The notes under the pieces were generated by a model. It was given only the letters and a program-made list of their open reading frames with translations. It did no database searches and was not told where the DNA came from. DNA of 64,000 nucleotides from Halorubrum sp. Hd13. Its GTDB lineage: Archaea; Halobacteriota; Halobacteria; Halobacteriales; Haloferacaceae. The stretch covers positions 1 to 64,000 of the forward strand of contig NZ_NHOY01000005.1 in the NCBI RefSeq assembly GCF_002252755.1. The letters run 5' to 3'. Of the stretch, positions 9,671 through 17,929 are shown one piece after another; position 1 is the first letter of the stretch; every line of letters starts with the position of its first letter. A program made the position numbers and the translations under genes.

Positions 9671-10873
9671 TCAGGCGCTCTTGATCTCTTGCCAGGCGTT
9701 GCTGTACAGCGTCGTCGCCTGACCGATGTTCTCGATGAATTCGAGGTTGCTCATCGTCTCGTCGTCGGGATAGATCGACTCGTTGTCGAGGATCTCGTCG
9801 AGGATGTACTCCTCGGCGGCCTCGTTGGGGCTCCCGTAGTACGTGTAGTTCGTGATCTCGGCGCCGACCTCGGCGTCGAGGAAGTGATTGATGAACGCGT
9901 GCGCCGCGTTGACGTTCTCCGCCTCGGCGGTGATCGCGGCGGTGTCGACCCACACGACGCCGCCCTCCTCCGGAATAACGTAGTTGACCGGGGAGCTCCC
10001 GTCCTCGAACGTCTCCCAGTACGCTTGGAACGCGCCGCCGGACCACGCGTGGAGCGGGCTGAGCTGCTCGTTGATCAGGTTCGTCGGGAAGTTCGACGAG
10101 TCGTACGTCGCGAGGAGGTCCTTCTGCTCGATGAGCAGCTCCTTCGCCTCCTCGATCTCGGACTCCTCGGTCGTGTTGAGGGAGTAGCCGAGGTACTTCA
10201 GCGCGGCGCCCATCGTCTCGCGCACGTCGTCGAGCATCGACATCTGCCCCGAGAACTCCTCGTTCCACATCGTCTCCCACGAGTTCACCTCGATGTCGCC
10301 GACCATCTCCTCGTTGTACGCGATCCCGGACGTGCCCCACTGGTACGGGACGGAGAACCGCTGCTCCCCGGGGTCGTACGGCGCCTCGCGGAACATCTCG
10401 GAGAGGTTCCCGAAGTTCGGTATGGCGTCGAGGTTAAGCGGCTGAACCATGTCCTGCTCGTTCAGGATGTTCACCATGTAGTCGCTCGGGAAGATCAGGT
10501 CGTACTGACCCGTTCCGCCCGCGTTCAGCGCGTTGAACATCTCCTCGTTCGAGGAGTACAGCGAGACGGAGACGGAGACGTCGTACTCCTCTTCGAAGCC
10601 GCTGATGAAGCCGTCGGGCCAGTAGTCGCCCCACTGGAAGATGCGGAGCTCGTCCTCGAGCTCGTCGCCGTCGTCACTCCCGTCGCTGCCGTCGCTGCCG
10701 TCGCTGCCGTCGCTCCCGTCGCTGCCGTCACTTCCGTCGCTGCCGTCACTCCCGTCGCTGCCGTCGCCGCCTCCGCCGCTACATCCCGCGAGTCCGACGA
10801 GCCCGGCCGCCGAGACGGCGCCTGTGGTCCGAAGGAACGTTCGCCGATCGCTGGTGGATTGCTGTTGTGGCAT
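9671..10873 (-). CDS. potD: PotD-type substrate-binding lipoprotein with Tat signal and GSD linker
   Basis: A 400-residue extracellular binding protein for a polyamine-type importer. The N-terminus has a twin-arginine signal (RRTFLRTTG) and a lipobox (GLAGC), so it should be exported folded and lipid-anchored. A low-complexity Gly-Ser-Asp linker follows at about residues 33-67. The binding-protein body begins LRIFQWGDYWPDGF, the characteristic PotD opening, and contains IAYNEEMVGD and YVIPEEGGVVWVDTAAI. The linker probably keeps the receptor clear of the S-layer zone. The upstream gap (10874-10964) holds a TATA-like AAATATTTATGG, so the gene may have its own promoter. Confidence 0.92.
   Translation of the reverse strand: MPQQQSTSDRRTFLRTTGAVSAAGLVGLAGCSGGGGDGSDGSDGSDGSDGSDGSDGSDGSDGSDGSDDGDELEDELRIFQWGDYWPDGFISGFEEEYDVSVSVSLYSSNEEMFNALNAGGTGQYDLIFPSDYMVNILNEQDMVQPLNLDAIPNFGNLSEMFREAPYDPGEQRFSVPYQWGTSGIAYNEEMVGDIEVNSWETMWNEEFSGQMSMLDDVRETMGAALKYLGYSLNTTEESEIEEAKELLIEQKDLLATYDSSNFPTNLINEQLSPLHAWSGGAFQAYWETFEDGSSPVNYVIPEEGGVVWVDTAAITAEAENVNAAHAFINHFLDAEVGAEITNYTYYGSPNEAAEEYILDEILDNESIYPDDETMSNLEFIENIGQATTLYSNAWQEIKSA
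10673..10768 (-). repeat. 9-bp tandem repeat encoding (Gly-Ser-Asp)n
   Basis: About ten near-identical 9-bp units (plus-strand form GTCGCTGCC with synonymous changes) encode the GSD linker of the binding protein. Repeats of this kind can change length by slippage without breaking the frame. Confidence 0.85.
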
Positions 10874-10964
10874 GGGTTGTCAGTGTCTCTTTTTCTCCAA
10901 CTACGACACCACACCATAAATATTTCGGGAGATCATGCGTTCAGTCGCATATATTTCACATAAT

Positions 10965-11792
10965 TCACCAGGTCGGACCCTGAAACCATTGGGCGACGGC
11001 GACGAGAGCCATGGTGACGACGATGATCAGCGCCGCGACGACGTTGACGCCGGGCGAGATCCCCTGCCGGACCATCCCGAAGAAGAAGATCGGGAGCGTG
11101 TTCTCCTGCCCGATGATGAAGAAGGTGACCACGAAGTCGTCGAAGCTCATCGCGAACGCGAGCAGCGCGCCCGCGAGGATCCCCGGTTTGATCATCGGAA
11201 GCGTCACGAACCGGAACGTCTCCAACTCGTTCGCGCCGAGGTCCATCGCGGCCTCTTCCATCGTCTGATCGAATGTCTGTAGCCGCGCGGCGACGACGAC
11301 CGCGACGAAGCTGATTCCGAACGCGACGTGGCCGATGATCGCGGTCCCGATCCCCAACTGGATCCCGACGATGTTGAAGAACAACAGCAGCGAGATTCCC
11401 ATCACGATGCTCGGGATGATGATCGGCATGAACACGACGCCGGTGAACAGCCGCTTGCCGGGGAAGTCGTAGCGGTCGAGGGCGAACGCCAGCATCGTCC
11501 CGAACACGCAGCTGATGACGACCGTCGCCGCGGCGATCTCGACCGAGTTGAGCAGCGCGTTCCACGCGGCGTTCGGGTCGACCCTGGCGACCGTTTCGCC
11601 CTGCAGCAGCGCCGTGTACCACTTCGTCGTGAACCCCTGCCAGACGACCGCGTACCGCGAGTCGTTGAACGAGAGCGTGATCAACACCGCGATCGGGAGG
11701 TAGAGGAACAGGTAGACGAACGCCGTCTGGGCCAGCAGGAACCCGGAACCGCGCTCGAACAGCGACGCGCGCGCTCGGCGGAACGCGCCCAT
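10965..11792 (-). CDS. potC: PotC-type ABC transporter permease
   Basis: A 275-residue inner permease with about six membrane segments. The EAA loop is EEAAMDLGANELETFRFVTLP, the contact site for the ATPase. The ATG at 11790-11792 shares one base with the stop of the preceding permease (TGATG), so the pair is translationally coupled; a GTG one codon upstream is also open. PIIIPSIVMGISLLLFF and the final SFDDFVVTFFIIGQENTLP are typical of PotC. It works with the neighbouring PotB, PotD and PotA. Confidence 0.9.
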   Translation of the reverse strand: MGAFRRARASLFERGSGFLLAQTAFVYLFLYLPIAVLITLSFNDSRYAVVWQGFTTKWYTALLQGETVARVDPNAAWNALLNSVEIAAATVVISCVFGTMLAFALDRYDFPGKRLFTGVVFMPIIIPSIVMGISLLLFFNIVGIQLGIGTAIIGHVAFGISFVAVVVAARLQTFDQTMEEAAMDLGANELETFRFVTLPMIKPGILAGALLAFAMSFDDFVVTFFIIGQENTLPIFFFGMVRQGISPGVNVVAALIIVVTMALVAVAQWFQGPTW

Positions 11793-12802
11793 CACGCGAG
11801 CTCACCCCCGCCGCGTTGGTAGGCGGCGATGCTGAGCAGCATGATCCCCATGAGGACGAACGCGCCCGCGGCTCCGAACGGCCAGTGGCCGGCCGAACCG
11901 AACTGGCTGGCGATGAAGTTCCCGATCATCTGACTGTCGGTGCCGCCGAGCAGTTCGGGGATCACGTACGCGCCCGCGCTCGGAATGAACACGAGGATGC
12001 TTCCCGCCATGACGCCCGGCTTCGACTGCGGGAAAATGACGTAGTAGAACGCCTCGAAGCGGTCAGCGCCGAGGTCCATCGCCGCCTCTTGGAGCGTGAA
12101 GTCGATCTCCTCGATGCTGGAGTACACGGGGAGGATCATAAACGGGATCCAGATGTAGACGAGCCCGAGGAGGACCGCGAACTGCGAGTTCATCAGCGAG
12201 ACCCCCTGCTCGACGAACGGGAGCACCGCGAACGCGCTCATCAGGACGCTGTTGGCCGACAACAGCAGTTGGATGGCGTAGATCCGGACGAGGAATGAGG
12301 CCCAGAACGGGAGGATGACGAGCACGACGAGGAGGTTCTGGTACTCCTCGGGAGCGATGTGGCCGATGTAGTAGGCCATCGGGTAGCCGACGACGAACGA
12401 GACCACCGTCGCGAGGATCCCGTAGCCGATGCTTTTGAAGAGGAGCCTGACGTACGGCGTCGGCTGCGTCGACGAGAGCGTCTGCGTTCCGGGAATCACC
12501 GTGTCGATCAGCCACGCGACCGTCGCCCAGAGCGCGCCGAGCATCGAGGCCTCCCCGGGGACGAAGAACCGGCGGTACTGCTGGAAGCCGAGGTTCTCGG
12601 TCGCGAGCAGGACCTCGCCGAACGCGCCTCGTTCGCCGAAGCTGAAGAAGAACATCACGGCGAGCGGTGCCAAAAAGAAGACGCCGAGCCAGAACGCGCT
12701 CGGTGCGAGGTTGACGATCGCACCGGTCCACTGGTTCCGGCGAACGCGCTGAACCAGCTGCGCGTCGACGCCCGACGCCCGATTGTTGGTATCGCGTCCC
12801 AT
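11792..12802 (-). CDS. potB: PotB-type ABC transporter permease
   Basis: A 336-residue permease with six predicted membrane helices, first gene of the leftward run. The EAA motif is QEAAMDLGADRFEAFYYVIFP. FIPSAGAYVIPELLGG near the C-terminus matches the conserved PotB segment. A poorly conserved N-terminal extension of about 60 residues precedes the first helix. The promoter region 12803-12980 is shared with the divergent Lrp-type regulator. A minus-strand TATA-like ATATTTCATG lies about 26 nt before the ATG, inside an inverted repeat at 12823-12845. Confidence 0.9.
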   Translation of the reverse strand: MGRDTNNRASGVDAQLVQRVRRNQWTGAIVNLAPSAFWLGVFFLAPLAVMFFFSFGERGAFGEVLLATENLGFQQYRRFFVPGEASMLGALWATVAWLIDTVIPGTQTLSSTQPTPYVRLLFKSIGYGILATVVSFVVGYPMAYYIGHIAPEEYQNLLVVLVILPFWASFLVRIYAIQLLLSANSVLMSAFAVLPFVEQGVSLMNSQFAVLLGLVYIWIPFMILPVYSSIEEIDFTLQEAAMDLGADRFEAFYYVIFPQSKPGVMAGSILVFIPSAGAYVIPELLGGTDSQMIGNFIASQFGSAGHWPFGAAGAFVLMGIMLLSIAAYQRGGGELA

Positions 12803-12822
12803 TCTCTCGTTGGCGTACCACA

Positions 12823-12845
12823 GCCCACATGAAATATGTTTGGGC
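12823..12845. promoter_or_regulatory. Inverted repeat over the potB promoter, candidate Lrp operator
   Basis: GCCCACAT and ATGTTTGGGC face each other around GAAAT, with GCCCA/TGGGC as perfect outer arms. The site overlaps the TATA-like element of the leftward operon and lies 135 bp before the Lrp-type gene. Lrp-family regulators commonly bind such AT-centred palindromes. Binding here is inferred. Confidence 0.45.
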
Positions 12846-12980
12846 GAATTCGATACTTACAGACAAACGTACGAGGAGAACCGCAGTTGAGGAAATATTA
12901 TCATGATAGATACCGTACCGACGAATAAACTCGTGCGATCAAACAAAACACATAGGGACCCGGCCATCGAATCACCCGGT

Positions 12981-13433
12981 ATGGACATCGACGAGGTCGA
13001 CCGGAAGATTCTCGCTATCCTTCAGGTCGACGGTAGGGCGGCTCTCTCCGAGATCGCGAGACGGCTTGATATGGGAACGGCGACCATTCATGAACGAACG
13101 AAGGCATTGGAAGAAGAGGGGTACATCCGCGATTACCGCGCGGTGCTCGATCCGGAGCTGCTCGAACGCAACGAGGTCGGCTTCATCCGCATCGTGGCGA
13201 CGGCCGGCCGGTCGTCGGAAGTCGCCGAACGCCTCGTTGAGGTGACGGCGATCCAAGAGATCCACGAGCTCACGGGCGATGCGGACCTGTTATTGAAGGT
13301 CCGCGTCGCCGACCGCCAAGAGATGACTGAACTGCTGCGAGAGATCGGTCAGTTCGAGGGCGTCGAGAGCACCGCGACTGACATCGCGCTCCGGAGCGTT
13401 AAGGAAGAACACACGCTGCGCATAGACGAATGA
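12981..13433 (+). CDS. Lrp/AsnC-family transcriptional regulator
   Basis: A 150-residue regulator with an N-terminal winged helix-turn-helix (DEVDRKILAILQVDGRAALS through TIHERTKALEEEGYI) and a C-terminal RAM ligand-binding domain (FIRIVATAGRSSEVAERLVE onward). The start at 12981 gives the standard Lrp opening MDIDEVDRKIL; the longer open frame from 12903 adds 26 residues without homology. The gene is divergent from the nine-gene catabolic operon and overlaps the next gene by 4 bp (ATGA). It is therefore the likely local regulator, sensing an amino acid or amine. Confidence 0.9.
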   Translation: MDIDEVDRKILAILQVDGRAALSEIARRLDMGTATIHERTKALEEEGYIRDYRAVLDPELLERNEVGFIRIVATAGRSSEVAERLVEVTAIQEIHELTGDADLLLKVRVADRQEMTELLREIGQFEGVESTATDIALRSVKEEHTLRIDE

Positions 13434-14320
13434 ACGAAATCTGGGACCTCGAACCGTCCGTCAGATCGGAGTACGGCTCGCTCGAACAGGTCCTGGTCCA
13501 CGAGCCGGGCGAGGAGTTCAAATCGGTAGTTGATCCGGACACGTGGAACTGGGACGGGCTGCCGCGTCAGGAGAAAGCCGCCAAAGAGCACCGTTCGCTA
13601 GTGGAGGAACTGGAGGCACACGGCGTCGAAGTGCTCACGCTCGAGGGCGTTATGGGGAGCCTCGCGGAATCGCTGTTCGTTCGCGACGTCGGGTTCGCGA
13701 TCGGCGGCGGAATGGTGATCGGGAAGATGGTGGAAGAGACCCGACACGGGGAGGAACGCCGACTCTCCGAGCGCATGATGGAGCTGGGAGCGCCGATTTA
13801 TCACACCGTTCACGGCGACGGCGGCTTCGAGGCCGGAAACATGGTTTGGATCGACCGAGATACCGTCGCTATCGGTCGATCGCAGACCACCAACGCGGCC
13901 GGGATCCGACAGGTCCGGAGCGTCTTGGAGACGTTTGGGGTCGAAGTGGTCGAAGTACCGATATTCGGCAGCACGGAGAGCACCGGCCAGACGCATCTCG
14001 CCTTGGTGTTCGGCATGGTCGCGCCCGATCTCGCGCTCGTCTACTCCGAGGCCGTTCCTCCGGAGTTCCTCGACATGCTCCACGACCGGGGCATCGAAAC
14101 GGTCTCGGTTCCGATGCGGGAGCAGCGCAACCGGGCGACGAGCGCCATCGTCGTCGATCCAGGGACCGTGCTCCTCCCCTCCGGGAACCACGAGGTGCGC
14201 GCCGCTCTCACCGACCGCGACTTCCACGTTATCGAGTTGACCCTCAGGGAAATCAGGAAGGCGGGGGGCGGTCCGCAGGGACTCGTGCTCCCGCTGTCTC
14301 GAACTGTTACCGGAGAATAA
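13430..14320 (+). CDS. Arginine deiminase/DDAH-like protein lacking all cysteines
   Basis: A 296-residue protein of the guanidino-group-modifying (amidinotransferase/deiminase) fold. Family landmarks are visible: FVRDVGFAIGGGMVIGKM (about 83-100), FEAGNMVWID (133-142), THLALVFGM (188-196) and the closing RKAGGGPQGLVLPLSR (276-291). In active deiminases the last segment carries the nucleophilic Cys (GGxxC); here that position is Gly284 and the whole protein has no cysteine. The HxD motif is HLA (His189, Ala191) and the EGGD motif is EAGN. It is either a non-catalytic ligand-binding relative or uses other chemistry. The overlap with the Lrp gene suggests a sensing or modifying role tied to that regulator. 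Confidence 0.75.
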   Translation: MNEIWDLEPSVRSEYGSLEQVLVHEPGEEFKSVVDPDTWNWDGLPRQEKAAKEHRSLVEELEAHGVEVLTLEGVMGSLAESLFVRDVGFAIGGGMVIGKMVEETRHGEERRLSERMMELGAPIYHTVHGDGGFEAGNMVWIDRDTVAIGRSQTTNAAGIRQVRSVLETFGVEVVEVPIFGSTESTGQTHLALVFGMVAPDLALVYSEAVPPEFLDMLHDRGIETVSVPMREQRNRATSAIVVDPGTVLLPSGNHEVRAALTDRDFHVIELTLREIRKAGGGPQGLVLPLSRTVTGE

Positions 14321-14364
14321 TACGAATCGCCGTATCTATTTCGGTATCAGATTGCTTCTGCCAA

Positions 14365-14376
14365 AGATTTATTTTC
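14365..14376 (+). promoter_or_regulatory. TATA-like element of the aminotransferase gene
   Basis: AGATTTATTTTC lies 23-34 nt before the ATG at 14399, the spacing of a leaderless haloarchaeal promoter. It shows that the aminotransferase has its own start of transcription despite the short gap to the upstream gene. Confidence 0.55.
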
Positions 14377-14398
14377 TGCCCCTCCGATATCTATCTCG

Positions 14399-15784
14399 AT
14401 GAGCCTCGGTGACAAGGAGCGCGACCATGCACGCCCGTTGGAAGAGAAGACGTCGAACAGCCGGGAGTTTCACCGGCGCGCGTCGAACGTAACACCGCTC
14501 GGGGTCGAGTCGAACGTGCGTTCGTTCGACCCGTACCCGTTCTACATTGAGGAGACGGACGGCTCGTACGTCTACGACATGGACGATAACGAGTATCTGG
14601 ACTTCCTCCTAGCGCTCGGTCCGATCATCCTCGGACACGGCCATCCCGAGGTCAAAGACGCCGTCAAACGGCAGGTCGAGCAGAGCGATCTGACCGCGAC
14701 GCCGCAGCCGGTCGCCATCGAGTTCATGGAGAAGGTCTGCGAAATGGTCCCCTCCATCGAGTCTGTTCGGATGGCGAACAGCGGCACGGAGGCGACGATG
14801 CACGCGCTCCGAGTCGCTCGGTCGTACACCGGGAAAGAGAAGATTGCCAAACCCGAGGGGGGATACGCGGGCGCGCACGACTACGCGCTACAGAGCGTCT
14901 ACGCCAGCGAGGAGGCGCTCGGTCCCGAGGACGAACCGAACACGGTGTCGTACGGGACGGGAATCCCCGACGCGGTGAGCGAGACGGTCGTCGCGTTCCC
15001 CTTCAACGACAAGGAGGCGACCGAGAAGATCCTCCGGAAGCACGCCGATGACATGGCGGCCGTGATCATCGAGCCGGTGATGTTCTCGTGCGGTTGTCTC
15101 AAGCCTCGCGACGGGTATCACGAGTTCCTCCGCGAACTGACAGAGGAGCTCGACATCGTCCTCATCTGGGACGAGGTGATGACCGGCTTCCGGCTGGGGC
15201 CGCAGTCCGCACAAGGTCGGTTCGGCGTCACGCCGGACATGACGACGTTCGCGAAGGCCGCCGGCGCCGGCTATCAAGTCGCCGGATTCGGCGGTCGAGA
15301 GGACATCATGGAGGAGATCATCCCGCCGAGAAAGAAAGAAGCCTCCAAGTGGAACTCGTCGGCGTTCCACGGCGGCACGTACAATGGACACCCGGTCGCG
15401 GCTGCGGCCGGCCTGAAGACCCTGGAGATACTTGACGAGCGCGACGTGTACGAACACATCGACCGTCTCGGCGACAAACTGTTCACCGGGCTTCAGGAAG
15501 CCGCCGACGACGTCGGGCTCCCGGTCAATGTCGAACACATCGGCTCGATGGGACAGGTGTACATGACCGACCACGACATCCACGCGTATCGTGACACGTG
15601 GCACGCAAACACCGATCGATTCGCCGACTGGTGGATGGAAGCTGCGGCCGGCGGCGTCCTCTTCGGTAACCCGCTGCAGGGCGAGCGGTTCTTCACGACG
15701 TACACTCACACCGACGAGGAGGTCGACCACGCACTGGAGGTCGCGGAAGACGCGTTCCGCTCGGTCGACCACCAGTACGAGTGA
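14399..15784 (+). CDS. Class III aminotransferase (glutamate-1-semialdehyde aminomutase-like)
   Basis: A 461-residue PLP enzyme. The Schiff-base lysine is Lys286 in TTFAKAAGAGYQ. DEVMTGFR (258-265) and MANSGTEATMHALR (about 125-138) match the GSA-aminomutase branch of class III transaminases. Its insertion PRKKEASKWNSSAFHGGTY and its place in a catabolic cluster argue against a role in tetrapyrrole synthesis. An omega-amine or beta-amino acid such as beta-alanine is a reasonable amino donor, because the resulting malonate semialdehyde would suit the MmsA-type enzyme of the divergent operon. Confidence 0.85.
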   Translation: MSLGDKERDHARPLEEKTSNSREFHRRASNVTPLGVESNVRSFDPYPFYIEETDGSYVYDMDDNEYLDFLLALGPIILGHGHPEVKDAVKRQVEQSDLTATPQPVAIEFMEKVCEMVPSIESVRMANSGTEATMHALRVARSYTGKEKIAKPEGGYAGAHDYALQSVYASEEALGPEDEPNTVSYGTGIPDAVSETVVAFPFNDKEATEKILRKHADDMAAVIIEPVMFSCGCLKPRDGYHEFLRELTEELDIVLIWDEVMTGFRLGPQSAQGRFGVTPDMTTFAKAAGAGYQVAGFGGREDIMEEIIPPRKKEASKWNSSAFHGGTYNGHPVAAAAGLKTLEILDERDVYEHIDRLGDKLFTGLQEAADDVGLPVNVEHIGSMGQVYMTDHDIHAYRDTWHANTDRFADWWMEAAAGGVLFGNPLQGERFFTTYTHTDEEVDHALEVAEDAFRSVDHQYE

Positions 15785-15839
15785 TGATGCCGAACCGGCC
15801 TAATTCATCGATTCGGGCCGTTAAGCGGTCGAATAGGAC

Positions 15840-17051
15840 ATGACGGGCGGCGATCTCGGGAAGACAAACGAACCGCTCGAACTCCCGGGGAGCAGAAGCG
15901 GAGACGACCCGTCTGTCGTGATCGTCGGCGGCGGCGTGATCGGCTGTGCGGCCGCCCGCGAGCTCGCGCCGGACCATCGCGTACTCCTGCTCGAACGCGA
16001 CCAGATCGCGAGCGGAGCGACGGCACGGGCAGCGGGTGAGGTGACGATGGAGCCCTCCTACACGGACTACCCGGAGATCGCCGATTACGCGACCGACTTC
16101 TTCAGAAGGTACGACGGAACGGGCTCGTTCGAGTACACCCAGACGCCGAGCGCGGAACTCGTTACCCCTGACCGTGAGGACGAGGCACGTGCGCGCGTGG
16201 ACCGTCTTCGAAAGGACGGAGTTGAGGTTGCGTTTTTGGAGCCGTCGGAGGTCGAGGATCGGTGGCCGCAGATCGACCCATCATCGTTCGCCGGTACGGT
16301 TCGGTTCACAGACACAGGTCACCTCGATCCGTACACACTCACGACGACGCTACAGTCCGACGCCGAGGCGCACGATGCTCGCTTCGAGACCGGGGTGACC
16401 GTAACGGAGATCCTCGAAGACGGCGAACGAGTCACTGGCGTCGACACCGAAGACGGGGCGATACGCAGCGACAACGTCCTCGTGGCCACCGGCTGGCGCG
16501 TCAACGAGTTACTGACTCCCATTCTGGAAGTTCCGATTCGACCGTACCGGACGCAGTGTCTGGTCTTGCGTCCGGACTCGTCGTTGTCCGACGCCTTCCC
16601 GATGGGGTGGATTCCCGGCGAGCACGTCTACTTCCGTCGCGAGGGGAACGGGGATCTCCTCGTCGGCGGCTGGTCGTTCGCCGAGGACGATCCCACGGCA
16701 GCGAGCGAACGTGCCGACGAAGCGTTCCAGGACCACGTCGCCGGCCTCGTTCCGCGGTTCCTCCGGGCAGATGGTCGCCTCCGTGTGGTCGACGGCTGGG
16801 CGGGAATCGACGGGGCAACGCCCGACACGCGTCCGATAATCGACTCGCCGGCGGACGCTCCCGACGGCCTCGTCATCGCCGCCGGATTCCACGGACGCGG
16901 TGTGATGTCCGCACCCGTCGCCGGGCGGCTCGTCCGGTGTCTCACGACCGGCGAGGATCCGCCAGTCCCGACCAGGCCGTTCTCACTGTCTCGGTTCGAT
17001 TCTCGAAGCCCAGACTTCGAGTTCCTGAGTATCAGTGCCGGTGGGGACTGA
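15840..17051 (+). CDS. FAD-dependent amine/D-amino acid oxidase (DAO family)
   Basis: A 403-residue FAD oxidoreductase. The dinucleotide-binding loop is VVIVGGGVIGCAAAREL (Gly30-Gly35 core), followed by the acidic strand LLLERD. The C-terminal GFHGRGVMSAPVAGRL is the conserved FAD-closing motif of the DAO/sarcosine-oxidase family. These enzymes oxidise secondary or primary amines to imines and aldehydes. It ends the rightward arm of the catabolic cluster, 55 bp after the aminotransferase, and would supply an aldehyde to the two ALDHs. Confidence 0.88.
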   Translation: MTGGDLGKTNEPLELPGSRSGDDPSVVIVGGGVIGCAAARELAPDHRVLLLERDQIASGATARAAGEVTMEPSYTDYPEIADYATDFFRRYDGTGSFEYTQTPSAELVTPDREDEARARVDRLRKDGVEVAFLEPSEVEDRWPQIDPSSFAGTVRFTDTGHLDPYTLTTTLQSDAEAHDARFETGVTVTEILEDGERVTGVDTEDGAIRSDNVLVATGWRVNELLTPILEVPIRPYRTQCLVLRPDSSLSDAFPMGWIPGEHVYFRREGNGDLLVGGWSFAEDDPTAASERADEAFQDHVAGLVPRFLRADGRLRVVDGWAGIDGATPDTRPIIDSPADAPDGLVIAAGFHGRGVMSAPVAGRLVRCLTTGEDPPVPTRPFSLSRFDSRSPDFEFLSISAGGD

Positions 17052-17227
17052 CGAACCACCGATCAGCAGTTTTCGCCGTCGTCGTACGAAGGGGCGTTGT
17101 TCGGACTTCGGGGGGGTGCTCCTCCAGGACGCATACGGCGCGTGTTCGTCTCAAGCGACGTACTGAGGGACAGCGATCGCTATCGCCTCGTCGGGTTTTA
17201 ATGCAGTCATCTGACAAAGTGCCTCGC

Positions 17228-17923
17228 ATGTCCGAGCCACCTACTATCGACCCTGAAACTGCCGACTGGTTAACCCTCGACGAAGACGAAGAGATCGTTT
17301 GGTCCGGAAAACCACACGAGAGCAGCTTGATCCCGGCGCTTGTCGTCGGAATCCCTCTCGCTCTCGTCCTCATCGGGTTATTCGTCATCGCCGGGACCTA
17401 TCTCCAGCGCGAGAATACGCAGTACGTCGTGACGACCGATGGACTGTACAAGAAGACGGGGATCCTCTCACGTGACGTCCAGCGCATCGATTTCGGAAAG
17501 GTCCAAAACACGTCCTACAGCCAGGGATTCTTCGGCTCGCAGTTCGGCTACGGGAACGTCGATATCTCGACCGCTGGCGGCTCCGGTATCGAGATGCAGT
17601 TCCGGTCGGTCCCCGAACCGCGCGAGGTTCAAGAGCGCATCAACAAACGCGTGAAGGGCAGCCGTGGTGAACCGACGACGGAATCAGGTGAAACCACGCG
17701 CGACGTACTTGACGAGATCCTCGTCGAACTCAGAGCGATCCGCTCTACCGTCGAAGCACAACGGGAGACGACGGGGAACACATCGGCCACGACGTCCAAC
17801 ACCGGTAATGCGGCGGACGAACGACCGACTGGTGAAGGGAGCACCGGCCACAGTGAGTTCGCGAGTAGCAACCCGAGAGCCGAGAACGCTACCGCCGACG
17901 AAGAGTCGGCTGATGAACGGTAG
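17228..17923 (+). CDS. PH-domain (bPH2/YdbS-like) membrane protein
   Basis: A 231-residue protein. Acidic residues 1-25 precede one hydrophobic stretch (LIPALVVGIPLALVLIGLFV) and then a bacterial PH domain starting YVVTTDGLYKKTGILSRDV, with the family hallmark FGYGNVDIST. The last 70 residues are hydrophilic and contain DEILVELRAIRSTVEAQ, a likely short coiled coil. The ATG at 17228 has TTTTA 29-33 nt upstream, consistent with a leaderless transcript; a longer frame upstream lies antisense to nothing known but reads as low-complexity. The gene pairs with the next one, 6 bp downstream. Confidence 0.8.
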   Translation: MSEPPTIDPETADWLTLDEDEEIVWSGKPHESSLIPALVVGIPLALVLIGLFVIAGTYLQRENTQYVVTTDGLYKKTGILSRDVQRIDFGKVQNTSYSQGFFGSQFGYGNVDISTAGGSGIEMQFRSVPEPREVQERINKRVKGSRGEPTTESGETTRDVLDEILVELRAIRSTVEAQRETTGNTSATTSNTGNAADERPTGEGSTGHSEFASSNPRAENATADEESADER

Positions 17924-17929
17924 CCAGCC

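Noticed and set aside
9179-10963. 594-codon open frame opposite potA and potD
   Set aside because: Same shadow effect; it reads long Arg/Leu/Val runs and an Ala-Val repeat that is the complement of the GSD linker.
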